Of a stretch of 42,451 nucleotides of DNA, positions 32,813 to 42,451 are shown in pieces. The notes below the pieces were generated by a model that searched no databases, was not told the origin of the DNA, and was given only the letters and a program-made list of their open reading frames with translations. The number at the start of each line of letters is the position of its first letter. Position 1 is the stretch's first letter. The position numbers and the translations under genes are program-made. The DNA comes from Nitrospirota bacterium (GTDB lineage Bacteria > Nitrospirota > Thermodesulfovibrionia > Thermodesulfovibrionales > UBA1546), in contig JAPLLK010000086.1 of NCBI GenBank assembly GCA_026387575.1, positions 1 to 42,451 on the forward strand. The letters are read 5' to 3'.

Positions 32813-33329
32813 ATGGATAAGGGGATTGGTGTTGAGGTTTTTGTATCCAATGCTTATGGTTATCGGCTCTTTCAGAAAGGATAAAAAGGAACAGCTTCAG
32901 AGATTTATTATAAATCTTAACAACAGGCTTGTCAGAGCTGAAAATCCGAAGACAAAAAAGATACTGCTACTCTTGCCGCACTGCCTTCAGATAGATGAAT
33001 GCACGATTAGGCTTACGCATAACATTTATAACTGTGAAGGATGTGGCAGGTGCGAGATAAAAGATCTCATTCAGATTGCTGATGATAATAAGCTTAACCT
33101 TTCTGTCGCAACAGGCGGTACTCTTGCAAGAAGGATTATAAAAGATTTAAGACCTGATGCAATAGTTGCTGTTGCCTGTGAAACAGACCTTAGCAGCGGG
33201 ATTGTTGATATCTATCCTCTGCCTGTACTGGGTGTTCCAAACGAACGGCCTTTTGGACCATGCGTGAATACGCAGGTTAGTTTAGAGAAGGTGAAAGAAG
33301 CAATAAGATTTCTCAGCAGAGATACATAA
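32802..33329 (+). CDS. DUF116 family protein
   Basis: A 175-residue cysteine-rich protein. The sequence LLLPHCLQIDEC, then NCEGCGRCEIKDL and a third patch VAVACETDLSSGI match DUF116, a family of unknown function found next to def and fmt in many anaerobes; the cysteines suggest a metal or Fe-S site. A short hydrophobic N-terminus (RGLVLRFLYPMLMVIGSF) could contact the membrane. It overlaps fmt by 11 bp. Confidence 0.85.
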   Translation: MKRRWIRGLVLRFLYPMLMVIGSFRKDKKEQLQRFIINLNNRLVRAENPKTKKILLLLPHCLQIDECTIRLTHNIYNCEGCGRCEIKDLIQIADDNKLNLSVATGGTLARRIIKDLRPDAIVAVACETDLSSGIVDIYPLPVLGVPNERPFGPCVNTQVSLEKVKEAIRFLSRDT

Positions 33330-33479
33330 TATCCTTAATAAAATTATCTTTAAAAACCTATAGTTATAGCATATTTGATGACCTTTTCTTAGCCGGAGGC
33401 ATTTAGCGCTTGGATATAACACTTGACCTCAGTGAACTTATTGATAACAAATAATGATTTGCAGATTAAATTTTTTTAT

Positions 33480-33509
33480 TTGACCATTATACAGAAGGTG
33501 TTTTAATCT
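33480..33509 (+). promoter_or_regulatory. Possible dsr operon promoter
   Basis: TTGACC (33480-33485), 18-bp spacer, TAATCT (33504-33509), 59 bp before dsrA. The -10 is weak. The 236-bp gap otherwise contains AT-rich sequence with no obvious operator. Confidence 0.3.
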
Positions 33510-33568
33510 GTTTAGCTTACTTTTTTTATGAAAATTAGGCTATAAAAATCATACAAAGGAGGAATTTG

Positions 33569-34798
33569 ATGAAGAAGTATAATACGCCCTTGATTGACGA
33601 CCTTGAAAAGGGTCCGTGGCCAAGCTTTGTCACAGAGATGAAAAAAGCTGCCAAGAACAATGAGATGGCGAATGACGCTCTCGGTCATCTTGAAAAATGT
33701 TACAGCACTAAGGTTGGATACTGGAAACACGGCGGTATAGTCGGCGTTCTCGGCTATGGAGGCGGAGTTATCGGAAGGTATTCAGAATTAGGCGAGGAAT
33801 TTCCGGGAGTAGCGCATTTCCATACCGTCAGATTAAACCAGCCGAGCGGATTTTTCTACACAAGCAAGGCGCTTAAGGAGATATGCGATATATGGGATAA
33901 ATACGGAAGCGGCCTTACAAACATGCATGGTTCAACAGGCGACGTGGTTCTTCTGGGTTGCAGGACAGAATCGCTTGAGGCGGTATTCGCTGAATATTCC
34001 TCCCGCGGATGGGACCTCGGCAGTTCCGGTTCAGCGCTCAGAACCCCGAGCTGCTGCGTTGGCCCTGCCCGCTGTGAATGGGCAAACTATGATACCCTCG
34101 GGCTGAACTATGCGCTGACACAGGAATTCCAGGATGAGATGCACAGGCCGTCGTTCTCTTATAAATTTAAGTTTAAGTTGTCAGGTTGCGCCTGTGACTG
34201 TGTTGCATCACTCGCACGTTCCGACATGTCCATTATCGGAACATGGAAGGGTAATATCGTGATCGACCAGGCCGAAGTCAAGAATTATGCCAAGAATGGG
34301 ATGGACATCAACGCCGAGATCGTGAATATGTGTCCGACCCAGTGTATCAGCTATGACGGCAAGGAAATGAAGATAGATAATGCTGAGTGCAACAGGTGCA
34401 TGCACTGTATAGCAAAGATGACAAAGGCCCTGAAGCCTAGTGGTGAAAAAGGAGCAACTATCTGTATCGGCAGTAAGGCCCCGATTGTTGTCGGCTCTCT
34501 TCTTTCATGGGTTATCGTTCCGTTCATCAAGCTTGAGCCGCCATATACCGAACTGAAAGACTTAATCAGAAAGATTTGGGATTGGTGGGATGAGAATGCA
34601 AAGCCGAGAGAGAGAATCGGTGAGGTCATCGAGATGAAAGGCATGAGGTCCTTCCTTGAATATATTGGCGTACCGCCTATGCCGCAGCAGATAAAGGAGC
34701 CGAGAAAAGATCCGTTCATGTTCTACACGGAAGATGACATTGCTTCATTCAAGACAAAGGAAGCAGAAGAAAAGAAGACCGGTAAATATAAATTCTAA
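33569..34798 (+). CDS. dsrA: Dissimilatory sulfite reductase alpha subunit
   Basis: DsrA with DsrB forms the siroheme enzyme that reduces sulfite in sulfate respiration. The start is ATG 33569, six bases after a perfect GGAGG; the codon before it is TTG. The 409-residue protein has the siroheme/[4Fe-4S] ligand set C-x5-C (CVGPARC) and C-x3-C (CACDC), followed by a ferredoxin domain with CPTQC and CNRCMHC. All eight cluster cysteines are in place. It heads dsrA-dsrB-dsrD, which with DsrD indicates the reductive type rather than the oxidative rDsr of sulfur oxidisers. Confidence 0.98.
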   Translation: MKKYNTPLIDDLEKGPWPSFVTEMKKAAKNNEMANDALGHLEKCYSTKVGYWKHGGIVGVLGYGGGVIGRYSELGEEFPGVAHFHTVRLNQPSGFFYTSKALKEICDIWDKYGSGLTNMHGSTGDVVLLGCRTESLEAVFAEYSSRGWDLGSSGSALRTPSCCVGPARCEWANYDTLGLNYALTQEFQDEMHRPSFSYKFKFKLSGCACDCVASLARSDMSIIGTWKGNIVIDQAEVKNYAKNGMDINAEIVNMCPTQCISYDGKEMKIDNAECNRCMHCIAKMTKALKPSGEKGATICIGSKAPIVVGSLLSWVIVPFIKLEPPYTELKDLIRKIWDWWDENAKPRERIGEVIEMKGMRSFLEYIGVPPMPQQIKEPRKDPFMFYTEDDIASFKTKEAEEKKTGKYKF

Positions 34799-34836
34799 AT
34801 AAATTATATATTTTAATGTAAGGAGGATATAGAAAG

Positions 34837-35907
34837 ATGGCATTACCACAGAGAAAAACAGATATAGGCCCACCCAATTTTGAACAGTTTCTGCCGCCGG
34901 TAATTAAAAAGAACTATGGAAAATGGAAATATCATGAAGTTCTTACCCCCGGCACGATGGTGCATGTTGCTGAGAGCGGAGACAAGCTTTGGACAGTAAG
35001 GGTTGCATCTCCAAGACTCATAGCAACAGATACAATCCGTGAGCACTGCGACATCGCAGAGAAGTACTGTGACGGACACCTGCGTTATACGACAAGAAAC
35101 AATGTCGAGTTTCTCGTGTCTGATGAGAGCAAGCTTGAGCCGCTCAAGAAAGATCTTACAGCCCGCGGCTTCAAGATGGGTGGTATTGGTTATGGTATCA
35201 GCAATATTGTCCATACCCAGGGATGGGTACACTGCCACAGCGCTGCCACTGACGCGTCAGGACTTGTGAAATCCATGATGGATGAACTCTATGAATACTT
35301 TGAGTCAAAGAGACTCCCCAATAAGCTCAGACTCGCGGTCGCCTGCTGTGTTAATATGTGCGGAGCTGTCCATTGCTCTGACATAGCTATTGTTGCGGTG
35401 CATACAAAGATCCCTACAATTGCCCACGCAAACTTTAAGAACATGTGCGAGCTTCCTACGGTCATCGGATCCTGTCCGACCCGCGCGATCAGCCCTGATA
35501 CCGCACAGAAGAGTGTAAAGATCAACCCTGAAAAGTGTATGTTCTGTGGTAACTGCTTCACCGTATGTCCACCGATGAGCATCAAGGATCCAGAGAGAGA
35601 CGGTATTGCAATCGTTGTCGGCGGTAAGGTCAGCACCTTAAGGACTAACCCGAAATTCTCCAAGCTCGTTATCCCTTACATCTCGAATGAGCCGCCAAGA
35701 TGGCCGAAGGTTGTTGCAGCAGTAAAACACATTGTTGAGGTTTATGCTGCGAATGCACGGAAACACGAGAGGGTCGGTGAATGGATCGAGAGGGTCGGCT
35801 GGGAGAGGTTCTTCTCTCTTACCGGTATCGATTTCACATTCCATTCTATCGATGACTTCACCTTTATGAGAGATACCTTGAGGACGTCGCCAGCTTTCAA
35901 GTGGTAA
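34837..35907 (+). CDS. dsrB: Dissimilatory sulfite reductase beta subunit
   Basis: The partner of DsrA that carries the catalytic siroheme. The 356-residue protein has the [14 protein letters not shown] segment (Cys133), [11 protein letters not shown] (170-180) for the siroheme-linked cluster, and a ferredoxin domain with Cys234, Cys237, Cys240 and Cys244 ([13 protein letters not shown]). GGAGG lies about 9 bp before the ATG. It follows dsrA by 38 bp. Confidence 0.98.
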   Translation: MALPQRKTDIGPPNFEQFLPPVIKKNYGKWKYHEVLTPGTMVHVAESGDKLWTVRVASPRLIATDTIREHCDIAEKYCDGHLRYTTRNNVEFLVSDESKLEPLKKDLTARGFKMGGIGYGISNIVHTQGWVHCHSAATDASGLVKSMMDELYEYFESKRLPNKLRLAVACCVNMCGAVHCSDIAIVAVHTKIPTIAHANFKNMCELPTVIGSCPTRAISPDTAQKSVKINPEKCMFCGNCFTVCPPMSIKDPERDGIAIVVGGKVSTLRTNPKFSKLVIPYISNEPPRWPKVVAAVKHIVEVYAANARKHERVGEWIERVGWERFFSLTGIDFTFHSIDDFTFMRDTLRTSPAFKW

Positions 35908-35928
35908 TATATTAGGGATTTAAGGACA

Positions 35929-35957
35929 AGGGCAGTCCCGAGAATCGGGATTGCCCT
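35929..35957 (+). promoter_or_regulatory. Strong hairpin between dsrB and dsrD
   Basis: GGGCAGTCCCGA (35930-35941) pairs with TCGGGATTGCCC (35945-35956) through one G-T wobble, with an A-T pair beneath. No T run follows, so it is more likely a processing or stability element that sets dsrAB above dsrD expression than a terminator. Confidence 0.65.
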
Positions 35958-35996
35958 ATTATAAACTCTATAAAAGCTATCATGGGGGTAAGGTAT

Positions 35997-36245
35997 ATGG
36001 AAACAGCTGAACTACAAGACAAAATTTTTGCCTTCGTACAGGCCGCACAAGGTAAAAAGAAACTGAAAGAAAAGGATATCATCAACGGCATGAACGCTGA
36101 GACCGGGATTGATAAGGATGTGGTTAAAAAGGCGATGAGGGGAATGATCGATGTGGGAAGGCTTATGTATTCCTACGGCGGTGGTGCAAGCTCAGTGGAA
36201 ATTCCGAGTGAAGAGTATCTCAGGGAAAAAGGACTTATAAAGTAA
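35997..36245 (+). CDS. dsrD: Dissimilatory sulfite reductase accessory protein DsrD
   Basis: A small winged-helix protein that activates DsrAB in sulfate reducers and is a marker of the reductive pathway. The start is taken at ATG 35997, just after GGGGGTAAGG; an ATG at 35982 lacks a site. The 82-residue product (METAELQDKIFAFVQAAQGK onward) has the helix-turn-helix (KLKEKDIINGMN and DKDVVKKAMRGMIDVGRLMY) and the wing YGGGASSVEI. It ends the dsr cluster and is followed by a clear terminator. Confidence 0.93.
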   Translation: METAELQDKIFAFVQAAQGKKKLKEKDIINGMNAETGIDKDVVKKAMRGMIDVGRLMYSYGGGASSVEIPSEEYLREKGLIK

Positions 36246-36273
36246 ATTCAGCGGTTTAATTAACTGATATTTG

Positions 36274-36311
36274 AAAGGCAGTGAAAGCTTTTATGCTTTA
36301 ACTGCCTTTTT
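36274..36311 (+). terminator. Rho-independent terminator of the dsr operon
   Basis: AAAGGCAGTGAAAGC (36274-36288) pairs with GCTTTAACTGCCTTT around loop TTTTAT, with one unpaired base opposite in the stem, followed by TTTTTG. It closes dsrABD. Confidence 0.85.
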
Positions 36312-36431
36312 GATTTAAGGGTTGAGGGTGGTTGTGTGGCAGAGCCTAAGCCGTCAGGTTTGAGATTTTTCTGTTTGTGACGTGTTAGCGAAAGTATCTC
36401 GCATACTGTGTTCTTCCTCCATACTTTGAAG

Positions 36432-36500
36432 TCGCTTCTTCCCTGCCTCTGCCAGCACGGCAGAGGCAGGGTTTGTTGCACTTCAAGGTTGAATGTAGGA
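36432..36500 (-). repeat. Dispersed repeat family, copy B
   Basis: 69 nt; the minus strand aligns with 31126-31192. Its core is a perfect 13-bp inverted repeat CCCTGCCTCTGCC / GGCAGAGGCAGGG (36441-36471) with a 5-nt loop. It lies between dsrD and acs. Confidence 0.72.
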
Positions 36501-36517
36501 TCCCCTCTGCAATTATT

Positions 36518-38494
36518 TTAAAGCCTTCCTTTTACCAGATTGTCAACAACAGAAGGATCTGCAAGCGTTGAAGTATCGCCGAGATCTTCTATCTGACCCT
36601 GCGCGATTTTTCTGAGTATCCTTCTCATTATCTTGCCGCTTCTTGTTTTTGGTAAGCCAGGCGCAAACTGGAGTTTGTCTGGTGACGCAATTGGACCTAT
36701 AGCAGTCCTTACATGACCGATAAGAATCTTCTTGAGTTCTTCTAAAGGCTGTTGACCTTCCTTGTCCTTGAGGGTCACGTAAGCATAAATGCCCTCACCT
36801 TTAATCTCATGCGGAAATCCGACAACTGCAGCCTCTGCAACTGCCTCGTGACTTACGAGCGCTGACTCAACCTCTGCAGTGCCGAGCCTGTGTCCTGAGA
36901 TATTTATGACATCATCTATTCTTCCCATGAGCCAGTAATCGCCGTCCTCGTCTACCCTAGCGCCATCTCCTGTCAAATACTTACCTGGGAACCTTGTAAA
37001 ATACACTTCTTTTATCCTCTTGTTCTCAGGATCACCATACGTGCCCCTTAGCATCCCAGGCCATGGTTTTTCAATTACAAGATAGCCGCCTTCATTTACG
37101 CCCGCAGGGGAGCCGTCTTCTTTTATAACCTTTGGAGCAACACCTGGGAACGGCCTGTTTGCAGAGCCAGGCTTTAATGTCATTGCTCCCGGCAGAGGCG
37201 TTATGAGAATGCCGCCTGTCTCTGTCTGCCACCATGTATCAACAATCGGGAGCTTTTCTTTTCCAACATGAACATGGTACCACATCCACGCCTCTGGATT
37301 TATTGGCTCTCCTACGGTGCCAAGAACTTTGAGAGAAGAAAGGTCGTGCTTTTCCACCCAGCTCTCGCCTTCTTTCATTAACGCCCTTATGGCTGTGGGC
37401 GCAGTATAAAAAATATTAACCTTATGCTTATCAACTATATTCCAGAATCTTCCTGCATCAGGGTATGTGGGAATGCCTTCAAACATAAGGCTTGTTGCCG
37501 CTGCAGAAAGGGGGCCATAGACTATATAACTATGTCCAGTTACCCAACCTATGTCTGCTGTGCAGAAATGGATATCTTCATCGTGATAGTCAAATATCCA
37601 TTTAAATGTAAGGTTGGTATAGAGTAAATATCCTCCTGTTGTATGAAGAACACCCTTAGGTTTTCCTGTGGAGCCTGATGTGTAGAGTATAAAGAGCGGG
37701 TCTTCGGCATCCATTTTTTCAGGTTCGCAATAATTCGCAATATCAGGGGCATTCATCTCTTCATGCCACCATACATCTCTGTCGGGCTCCATGTCTATTC
37801 CATCAACCCTTTTTACAACTATCATTTTTTCCACTGTTGGGCATTCACAAAGCGCTTCATCAGCATTTGACTTAAGCGCAACCATCCTTCCCCCCCTTAC
37901 GCCTTTATCTGCGGTAATTATTAGCTTTGACTTACAGTCCTGAATCCTGTCCTTTAAAGCCTGCGCGCTGAACCCTCCGAAAACAATGCTGTGAATCGCG
38001 CCTATCCTTGCGCAGGCAAGCATTGAGATTGCAAGTTCAGGTATCATCGGAAGATATATAGTTACCCTGTCTCCCTTTTTGACGCCGTGCTTTTTCAGAA
38101 CATTTGCAAACCTGTTGACCTCATAATAAAGCTGCTGATAGGTGTATGTTTTATATGAGCCGTCATCTGCTTCCCAGATGATTGCCGCTTTATTCCGTAC
38201 AGGTGTATTTATAAACCTGTCAAGGCAGTTATATGAGACATTGAGCTTGCCGCCCTTAAACCATTTAATCTCGGGTTTTTCAAAATTGTATTCAAGAACT
38301 TTATCCCACTTCTTGAACCATGTAAGGTTTTTTTCAGCCATCTCCGCCCAGAAAGACTCAGGATCCTCAATAGATTTTTTGTAAATATCCTCGTACTCTT
38401 TTATGCTCTTTATGTGAGCATTTTTGCTAAATTCCTTTGACGGCGGAAATATCCTTTCTTCAGACATTAAGACTTCAATATTCTTTTTTGACAT
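36518..38494 (-). CDS. acs: Acetyl-CoA synthetase (AMP-forming)
   Basis: It activates acetate to acetyl-CoA through acetyl-AMP. The 658-residue protein has an N-terminal ACAS_N region, the adenylate-forming signature [11 protein letters not shown] with AVHTTGGY-like context, the [10 protein letters not shown] acetate/AMP loop and the C-terminal hinge and catalytic Lys in [15 protein letters not shown] (the regulatory acetylation site). The length is normal. GGAGGAAG lies before ATG 38494. An OFA-type transporter and a DUF294 signalling protein are upstream on the same strand; the group suggests acetate uptake and control. Confidence 0.96.
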   Translation of the reverse strand: MSKKNIEVLMSEERIFPPSKEFSKNAHIKSIKEYEDIYKKSIEDPESFWAEMAEKNLTWFKKWDKVLEYNFEKPEIKWFKGGKLNVSYNCLDRFINTPVRNKAAIIWEADDGSYKTYTYQQLYYEVNRFANVLKKHGVKKGDRVTIYLPMIPELAISMLACARIGAIHSIVFGGFSAQALKDRIQDCKSKLIITADKGVRGGRMVALKSNADEALCECPTVEKMIVVKRVDGIDMEPDRDVWWHEEMNAPDIANYCEPEKMDAEDPLFILYTSGSTGKPKGVLHTTGGYLLYTNLTFKWIFDYHDEDIHFCTADIGWVTGHSYIVYGPLSAAATSLMFEGIPTYPDAGRFWNIVDKHKVNIFYTAPTAIRALMKEGESWVEKHDLSSLKVLGTVGEPINPEAWMWYHVHVGKEKLPIVDTWWQTETGGILITPLPGAMTLKPGSANRPFPGVAPKVIKEDGSPAGVNEGGYLVIEKPWPGMLRGTYGDPENKRIKEVYFTRFPGKYLTGDGARVDEDGDYWLMGRIDDVINISGHRLGTAEVESALVSHEAVAEAAVVGFPHEIKGEGIYAYVTLKDKEGQQPLEELKKILIGHVRTAIGPIASPDKLQFAPGLPKTRSGKIMRRILRKIAQGQIEDLGDTSTLADPSVVDNLVKGRL

Positions 38495-38606
38495 CCCTTG
38501 CTTCCTCCTTTTTTATGGTTTTTTCTAATGTCTCTTTTTAATATCAATTTGTGTTATCACTGATATTAAAAGATTAAGTAAATAATGTTCAATCTTTAGC
38601 ATGTAA

Positions 38607-39754
38607 TCAAGCCTTTGACCATTTCGGTCTTTTGTTAAATCTGCTAAGAATAACTGCTATAATCAGTATAGTCGCCGATATGTAGAATGCTAAGTCATAT
38701 GAGCCTGTAGCATCCTTAATATATCCACCTATCAACGGCATCAAAAAGCCTAAACCCCATCCGAGGAATACTAATCCATAATTGAACCCGAGATTCTTTG
38801 CGCCGTAAAAATCAGCAGTAAATGCAGGCAATAATGCCAAACCGCCCCCGTATTGCCAGTAGGCGATACCCACCGCTAAGAATAATAGCGGTATGTTCCC
38901 AGTTTTCATAATATATGGGGTTGCAAGAACAAATAAGGCAGCAACAAGTCCATTTAAGGTATATGCGTTAGCCCTTCCAATTTTATCCGAATAAAGACCT
39001 GTGCCTACTCTACCAAAAGCATTTACTGCACCTCCGTAGGACGCTATCAACCATGCATTGGCAATGAAAAAGTCTAGTTTCCCCGCGGTCTTTGACAACA
39101 TAGGAGCGTAGGTGGAATATAACCGGCAGGAGGCCATGAAAGCAGTTGGCCGGCAATAATAACAACTATAGCAAAAAAGACTCCCAAGCCGATGAAACTT
39201 CCAGAAATGCCGTAATTGTTCATAAGATATTTTGCCAAAGGAGCTATATATAGTGCTGCTCCTCCATATCCACCAACAACAAGACCTGCGATTAGTCCGC
39301 GTTTATGCGGTCCAAACCATTTAAGGGCAGCCGGCGTAGGAGCAGCATATCCAATGCCCATGCCTATACCGCCGAGAATTCCAAAACCTACTATTAGACC
39401 TGTATAGCTTTTCATCAGTCCGGCAATAATGCAGCCAGCTGCAAGAAAAAGTCCACCCATAGTAGCGCCAACCTTAGGACCGAATTTGTCCTGAATACGT
39501 CCTCCTGGAATCATAAAAAGTGCGAAAATCAGCCCGCAAAGGAAATAGGCAACTGTTCCTTGAGCATCAGTAAGGTAAGGCCAGCCTGCATTAATACCTG
39601 TCATTACTTCACCAGCATCCGCTTTTACCTTATTTACCAATACCCCTTTCCAAACGCTCCAGGCATAGAGAATTCCAAGACAGAGATTTATTGCCATTCC
39701 AGCAGAAACAACAACCCAAGCTCTTCCTGGTACTTTACCAATTCCTTCTGTCAT
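38607..39754 (-). pseudogene. OFA-family MFS transporter, broken by deletion and frameshift
   Basis: The family carries oxalate, formate or related carboxylates. The first frame (39754 to 39074) supplies six transmembrane helices, from GRAWVVVSAGMAINLCLGIL to FFAIVVIIAGQLLSWPPAGY. The next half (from about 39137 to 38607) is in a different frame, beginning near YAPMLSKTAGKLDFFIANAW and running to TILIIAVIL. The segment normally joining them, including helix 7, is missing, so about 60 residues and the frame are lost near 39074-39137. A sequencing error alone would not explain the missing helix. GGAGGG before ATG 39754 shows it was once a normal gene. Confidence 0.8.
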
Positions 39755-39938
39755 TTTTCCCTCCTTGTTTATTAAACATGACTTCTATTATCAAAACTTT
39801 GATACTCTTTTTTATATCTATCAGCACCTCCTTTAAAAAAAAATAACTGATTCTAATAATCATTCAAGCTTGATTATCTCTCTTCTGATTGTTGTTTTGT
39901 AAAATGCGGCTCTAACAATCAAATTATCACTACAAAAA

Positions 39939-41831
39939 TCATGCACTCATATCTTTAATTATGAAGCTCTGGATTTTTGATATAAGATAAAACACCTCTT
40001 TTATTGTCTTTTTTTCGAAGTTATTTAAATCATTAGGATTTATAAAATCATCAAGATCTTTTCCTGATTCTATCTGCTCGAACTGATGACGTATTTTTAA
40101 AAGCATAACAAACTCGAAAGCATACTCAAGTTCTTCTGCGTATTTTTCAACTAAGGGATGCTTGTTTCTTAATTCGTTTATCCTGTCTATTGTGGATGTC
40201 TCTTTTACGCCTTTTTCGATAGCAAAAAGGCGTAAAATATCAACAATTGGAGAAATTCCTTTTAACTCGATGTCCAGTTTGCCTTTGTGCCGACTAAGCT
40301 TATCGAATACGAATTGATTGAAAAAGCCGATAGGAGGTCTATTTTTTATTATTGTCTTTGCTATATTTTCCAGAAAAATCCGTTGGTCGCAAACAGTAGA
40401 TATGATATAGTTTCGCAGGGCTTCAGAAAGTTTAAGGTCGCCGTATATTGGCCTGAAATCGAAAAATATAGTAGAGTTGCTCACTGTCTTTGTACTTGAC
40501 TCATGCATAAAATCAAAAAAATATTTTTTCCACACTGTAAGAGGCTGGCAAAATTGCTGATTACTCGCCATATAATTTGCAGGATAGCGAGGAAATCCGC
40601 ATTTCAGTAAACTGTCGCTGACTGATGATGAGAATGCCAAGAAATATTGTTTTATCAATTTTTCATTTTCATTCCTGTCAGAGTCAGCATATAGTATAGC
40701 GTTGTTCTGATCTGTCTTAAACGTCTGTTCTTTGCGACCTTCACTGCCGAATCTTATCCAGCAGTAATTCAAAGGAGGGCGGCCAAGATTTTTCTCGGTG
40801 ATTTCAAGTATTTTCTTGAGCATCCGGTCATTTATCTCTGTGATTATCCTTGTTATATTGCTTGCCTTTGCCCCTTCTTTTAATAAAAGCCCAATAATTT
40901 TAACTGTCTTCTTTGAAACAGTGATTAGTCCATCAATGGTCTGCTGGTTTTCGATTTCCCTTGCTAAGGAGATAGGGGATGTCCCCTGAAGCATCATAAG
41001 GTCATGGTTTGTTATGATTCCCATGAGCCTTCCTTCATCAACAACAAGAAGATGGTGTATATTGTAGCGAATCATTTTTAGGAGCGCCTCAAAACAATAG
41101 TCATGTGCCTCTGCCTTAATAAGTGAAATACTCATTATTTTGCTTATTCTCTCATCAACGTTCCGTCCTTTTGATACAACCTTATCGCGGAAATCCCTGT
41201 CAGTAACTATGCCAACAGGGGCACCATCTGATTCAATGAGTACGAGAGAGCTGATTTCTTTCTTTGACATAATCTCGGCTGCTTCCTTAAAAGTTATATC
41301 ATGAGGGGCTGTTGTTATCTCTTTTGTTGCAAGCTCACCGACAGTAGTTGTGAAAAGTAGTTTGTCCCCGCCGCCAAAGATAAGGCTTTTATTGTGCATC
41401 TCCTTAAATGTTTTATCTATATATTTATTAAGGAAAGATTTTAGAAAAAATTCTGCGAAAGCAGGGTTTGTGTCAAGGAGTTCATTGATAGTTTTCCTGC
41501 TAATTAAATAACAAGTGGTGTCTTCTATAGCAATAACACTAGTCCTTGATTTGTCCCCACTGACAACAGACAAAAATCCGAAGTTATCACCCTCGCTTCT
41601 GTAATCAATTAAAACCTCTTCATCATCTGTTGATCTTATTGAAACCTTGACCCCCCCTGTTTTAATTACCCTTAAATGTTCACTTGGAGGTCCATCCTGA
41701 TGCAGGATTGTAAAACCTTTTGGATAAAATTCCATTGTGACATTTGCTGCAATTTTTTTTAATGTGTTTAAATCTAAGTGCTCAAATGGTTGTTTGTTAG
41801 CAAAAAATTCTATGACATCTTCAAGAAACAT
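39939..41831 (-). CDS. cNMP-binding, CBS and DUF294 nucleotidyltransferase-like signalling protein
   Basis: A soluble regulator of about 630 residues. The order of domains is a cyclic-nucleotide-binding fold (about 20-135), two CBS domains that sense adenylates (about 165-285, with GIVTDRDFRDKV and GIITNHDLMM), a DUF294 nucleotidyltransferase-like domain with FGSEGRKEQTFKTDQNNAI (near 365-385) and a DUF294 C-terminal helical domain. The start is set at ATG 41831 because the frame before it begins with TTG and adds only LLLLI; no ribosome-binding site is visible. Such proteins often sit beside acs and acetate transporters and may report energy status. Confidence 0.88.
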   Translation of the reverse strand: MFLEDVIEFFANKQPFEHLDLNTLKKIAANVTMEFYPKGFTILHQDGPPSEHLRVIKTGGVKVSIRSTDDEEVLIDYRSEGDNFGFLSVVSGDKSRTSVIAIEDTTCYLISRKTINELLDTNPAFAEFFLKSFLNKYIDKTFKEMHNKSLIFGGGDKLLFTTTVGELATKEITTAPHDITFKEAAEIMSKKEISSLVLIESDGAPVGIVTDRDFRDKVVSKGRNVDERISKIMSISLIKAEAHDYCFEALLKMIRYNIHHLLVVDEGRLMGIITNHDLMMLQGTSPISLAREIENQQTIDGLITVSKKTVKIIGLLLKEGAKASNITRIITEINDRMLKKILEITEKNLGRPPLNYCWIRFGSEGRKEQTFKTDQNNAILYADSDRNENEKLIKQYFLAFSSSVSDSLLKCGFPRYPANYMASNQQFCQPLTVWKKYFFDFMHESSTKTVSNSTIFFDFRPIYGDLKLSEALRNYIISTVCDQRIFLENIAKTIIKNRPPIGFFNQFVFDKLSRHKGKLDIELKGISPIVDILRLFAIEKGVKETSTIDRINELRNKHPLVEKYAEELEYAFEFVMLLKIRHQFEQIESGKDLDDFINPNDLNNFEKKTIKEVFYLISKIQSFIIKDMSA

Positions 41832-41849
41832 AATAAGAAGTAATAGCAA

Positions 41850-42075
41850 TTAATATACCCAAATGAAATATTACAGGTAAAATAAATTTTGTTTAAAATC
41901 AATACATTACAAGGCAAAAATAAGTTTTTTTTATTTGCTTATAAGAGATAAATTTGAAGTTTTATTACAAAAAGTAGCAATAAATCCAAAGGCATAAAAA
42001 AAACAAGCAAAACAACAAGTTAGGTAGCGCTACAATAAGTAACCTTCAAAATAGTAATCGAGAAAAAAAGTAGCA
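41850..42075. other. AT-rich intergenic region
   Basis: Very AT-rich. One imperfect palindrome (AAGGCAAAAATAAG with ATTTGCTT, 41911-41940) with a T run could act as a terminator for either neighbour. No sigma-54 -24/-12 pair is seen. Confidence 0.4.
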
Positions 42076-42451
42076 TTATTTTCGCTTTAAGCCCAATTTT
42101 TTCCGCTTCTCCCATAATGATTTTCTTGTAATTCCAAGCATATCCGCAAGCTTCTGCTCATTACGTTCTTCCTGATACTTTACTATGAACTCCTTGGTGT
42201 AATCTTCTATGGAAAGGGCTTTATCCAGTGACTCTGATACAAAGTTGGCAGATGCCATAATCCCCTCAGGTAAATGCTCCGGGGAAATTGTATTGCTCTC
42301 TGTTATAAGCACTGCCCTCTCAATAATGTTCTGGAGTTCCCTGACATTGCCCGGCCAGTTATAATCCATCAGCAAATTGAGAGCCTTATCGTCAATAAAC
42401 TGTACATTTTTACCTATATCACAGGAATACTTCAGAAGGAAATACCTTGTA
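42076..42451 (-). CDS. Sigma-54-dependent response regulator, C-terminal end (partial)
   Basis: The frame is open to the right edge. It shows the end of the NtrC-type AAA+ domain (RYFLLKYSCDIGKNVQF, LLMDYNWPGNVRELQNIIER, with the WPGNVREL motif) and a Fis-type helix-turn-helix (EQKLADMLGITRKSLWEKRK). It is an enhancer-binding activator of sigma-54 promoters. The receiver or sensor domain is outside the window. Its position upstream of the DUF294 gene, on the same strand, allows but does not prove linked control. Confidence 0.92.
   Translation of the reverse strand, partial: TRYFLLKYSCDIGKNVQFIDDKALNLLMDYNWPGNVRELQNIIERAVLITESNTISPEHLPEGIMASANFVSESLDKALSIEDYTKEFIVKYQEERNEQKLADMLGITRKSLWEKRKKLGLKRK

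Noticed and set aside
33569-36245. Oxidative-type reverse Dsr
   Set aside because: dsrD is adjacent and no dsrEFH is seen in the window; this favours the reductive type, though disproportionation cannot be excluded.

Overview
The window looks like a chromosome segment of an anaerobic, sulfite/sulfate-reducing bacterium, most plausibly a Nitrospirota (Thermodesulfovibrio-like) lineage. The evidence is a dsrA-dsrB-dsrD cluster of the reductive type, a CIRCE/HrcA-controlled grpE-dnaK-dnaJ operon, acetyl-CoA synthetase and a heptose adenylyltransferase, which implies a Gram-negative envelope. The taxon is an inference from gene content, not from a database match.

Layout. 1-4407: envelope and repair genes (Nudix tail, rfaE2, mfd, a TPR lipoprotein). 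4486-5016: five tRNAs (Pro, Arg, His, Arg, Lys). 4976-10585: an accessory region at the tRNA-Lys 3' end, where a 44-bp piece of the tRNA recurs three more times, cutting it into three tandem segments. They hold an AAA ATPase, a dead phage-type integrase, and a run of three integron-type gene cassettes with three attC-like sites of 90-91 nt but no visible integron integrase. 10586-12118: more accessory DNA with a nucleotidyl-cyclase-like protein. 12119-15163: class IV aminotransferase, an ornithine/lysine-type decarboxylase and spermidine synthase. 15206-20157: CIRCE, hrcA, grpE, dnaK, dnaJ. 20341-22911: a two-gene restriction-modification module framed by 22-bp inverted repeats. 23062-23610: a truncated rsmE and an odd nested locus in which a complete tRNA-Leu lies inside the anticodon loop of a second, split tRNA-Leu. 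23668-33329: housekeeping genes (pyruvate kinase C-domain protein, pepA, ribD, aconitase, miaA, rlmN, def, fmt, DUF116). 33569-36245: dsrA, dsrB, dsrD. 36518-42451: acs, a broken OFA transporter, a cNMP/CBS/DUF294 protein, and the tail of a sigma-54 activator.

How it works together. DsrAB with DsrD gives dissimilatory sulfite reduction. Acs and aconitase supply acetate activation and a TCA-cycle step. Def and Fmt handle the formyl-Met cycle, and MiaA and RlmN modify tRNA and 23S rRNA. The accessory DNA combines tRNA-targeted integration, an orphan cassette array and possible defence functions (HEPN-like, cyclase-like, R-M).

Recurring features. Heptanucleotide repeats and small palindromes occur between genes and also in frame inside RlmN, RibD, MiaA and GrpE. 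Several genes carry a TATAAT-like box only 5-7 bp before the start codon, which suggests leaderless transcripts. The strongest candidates for something undescribed are the nested tRNA-Leu locus, the attC cassette array in a tRNA-Lys island, the inverted-repeat-framed R-M module and the stand-alone cyclase-like gene.
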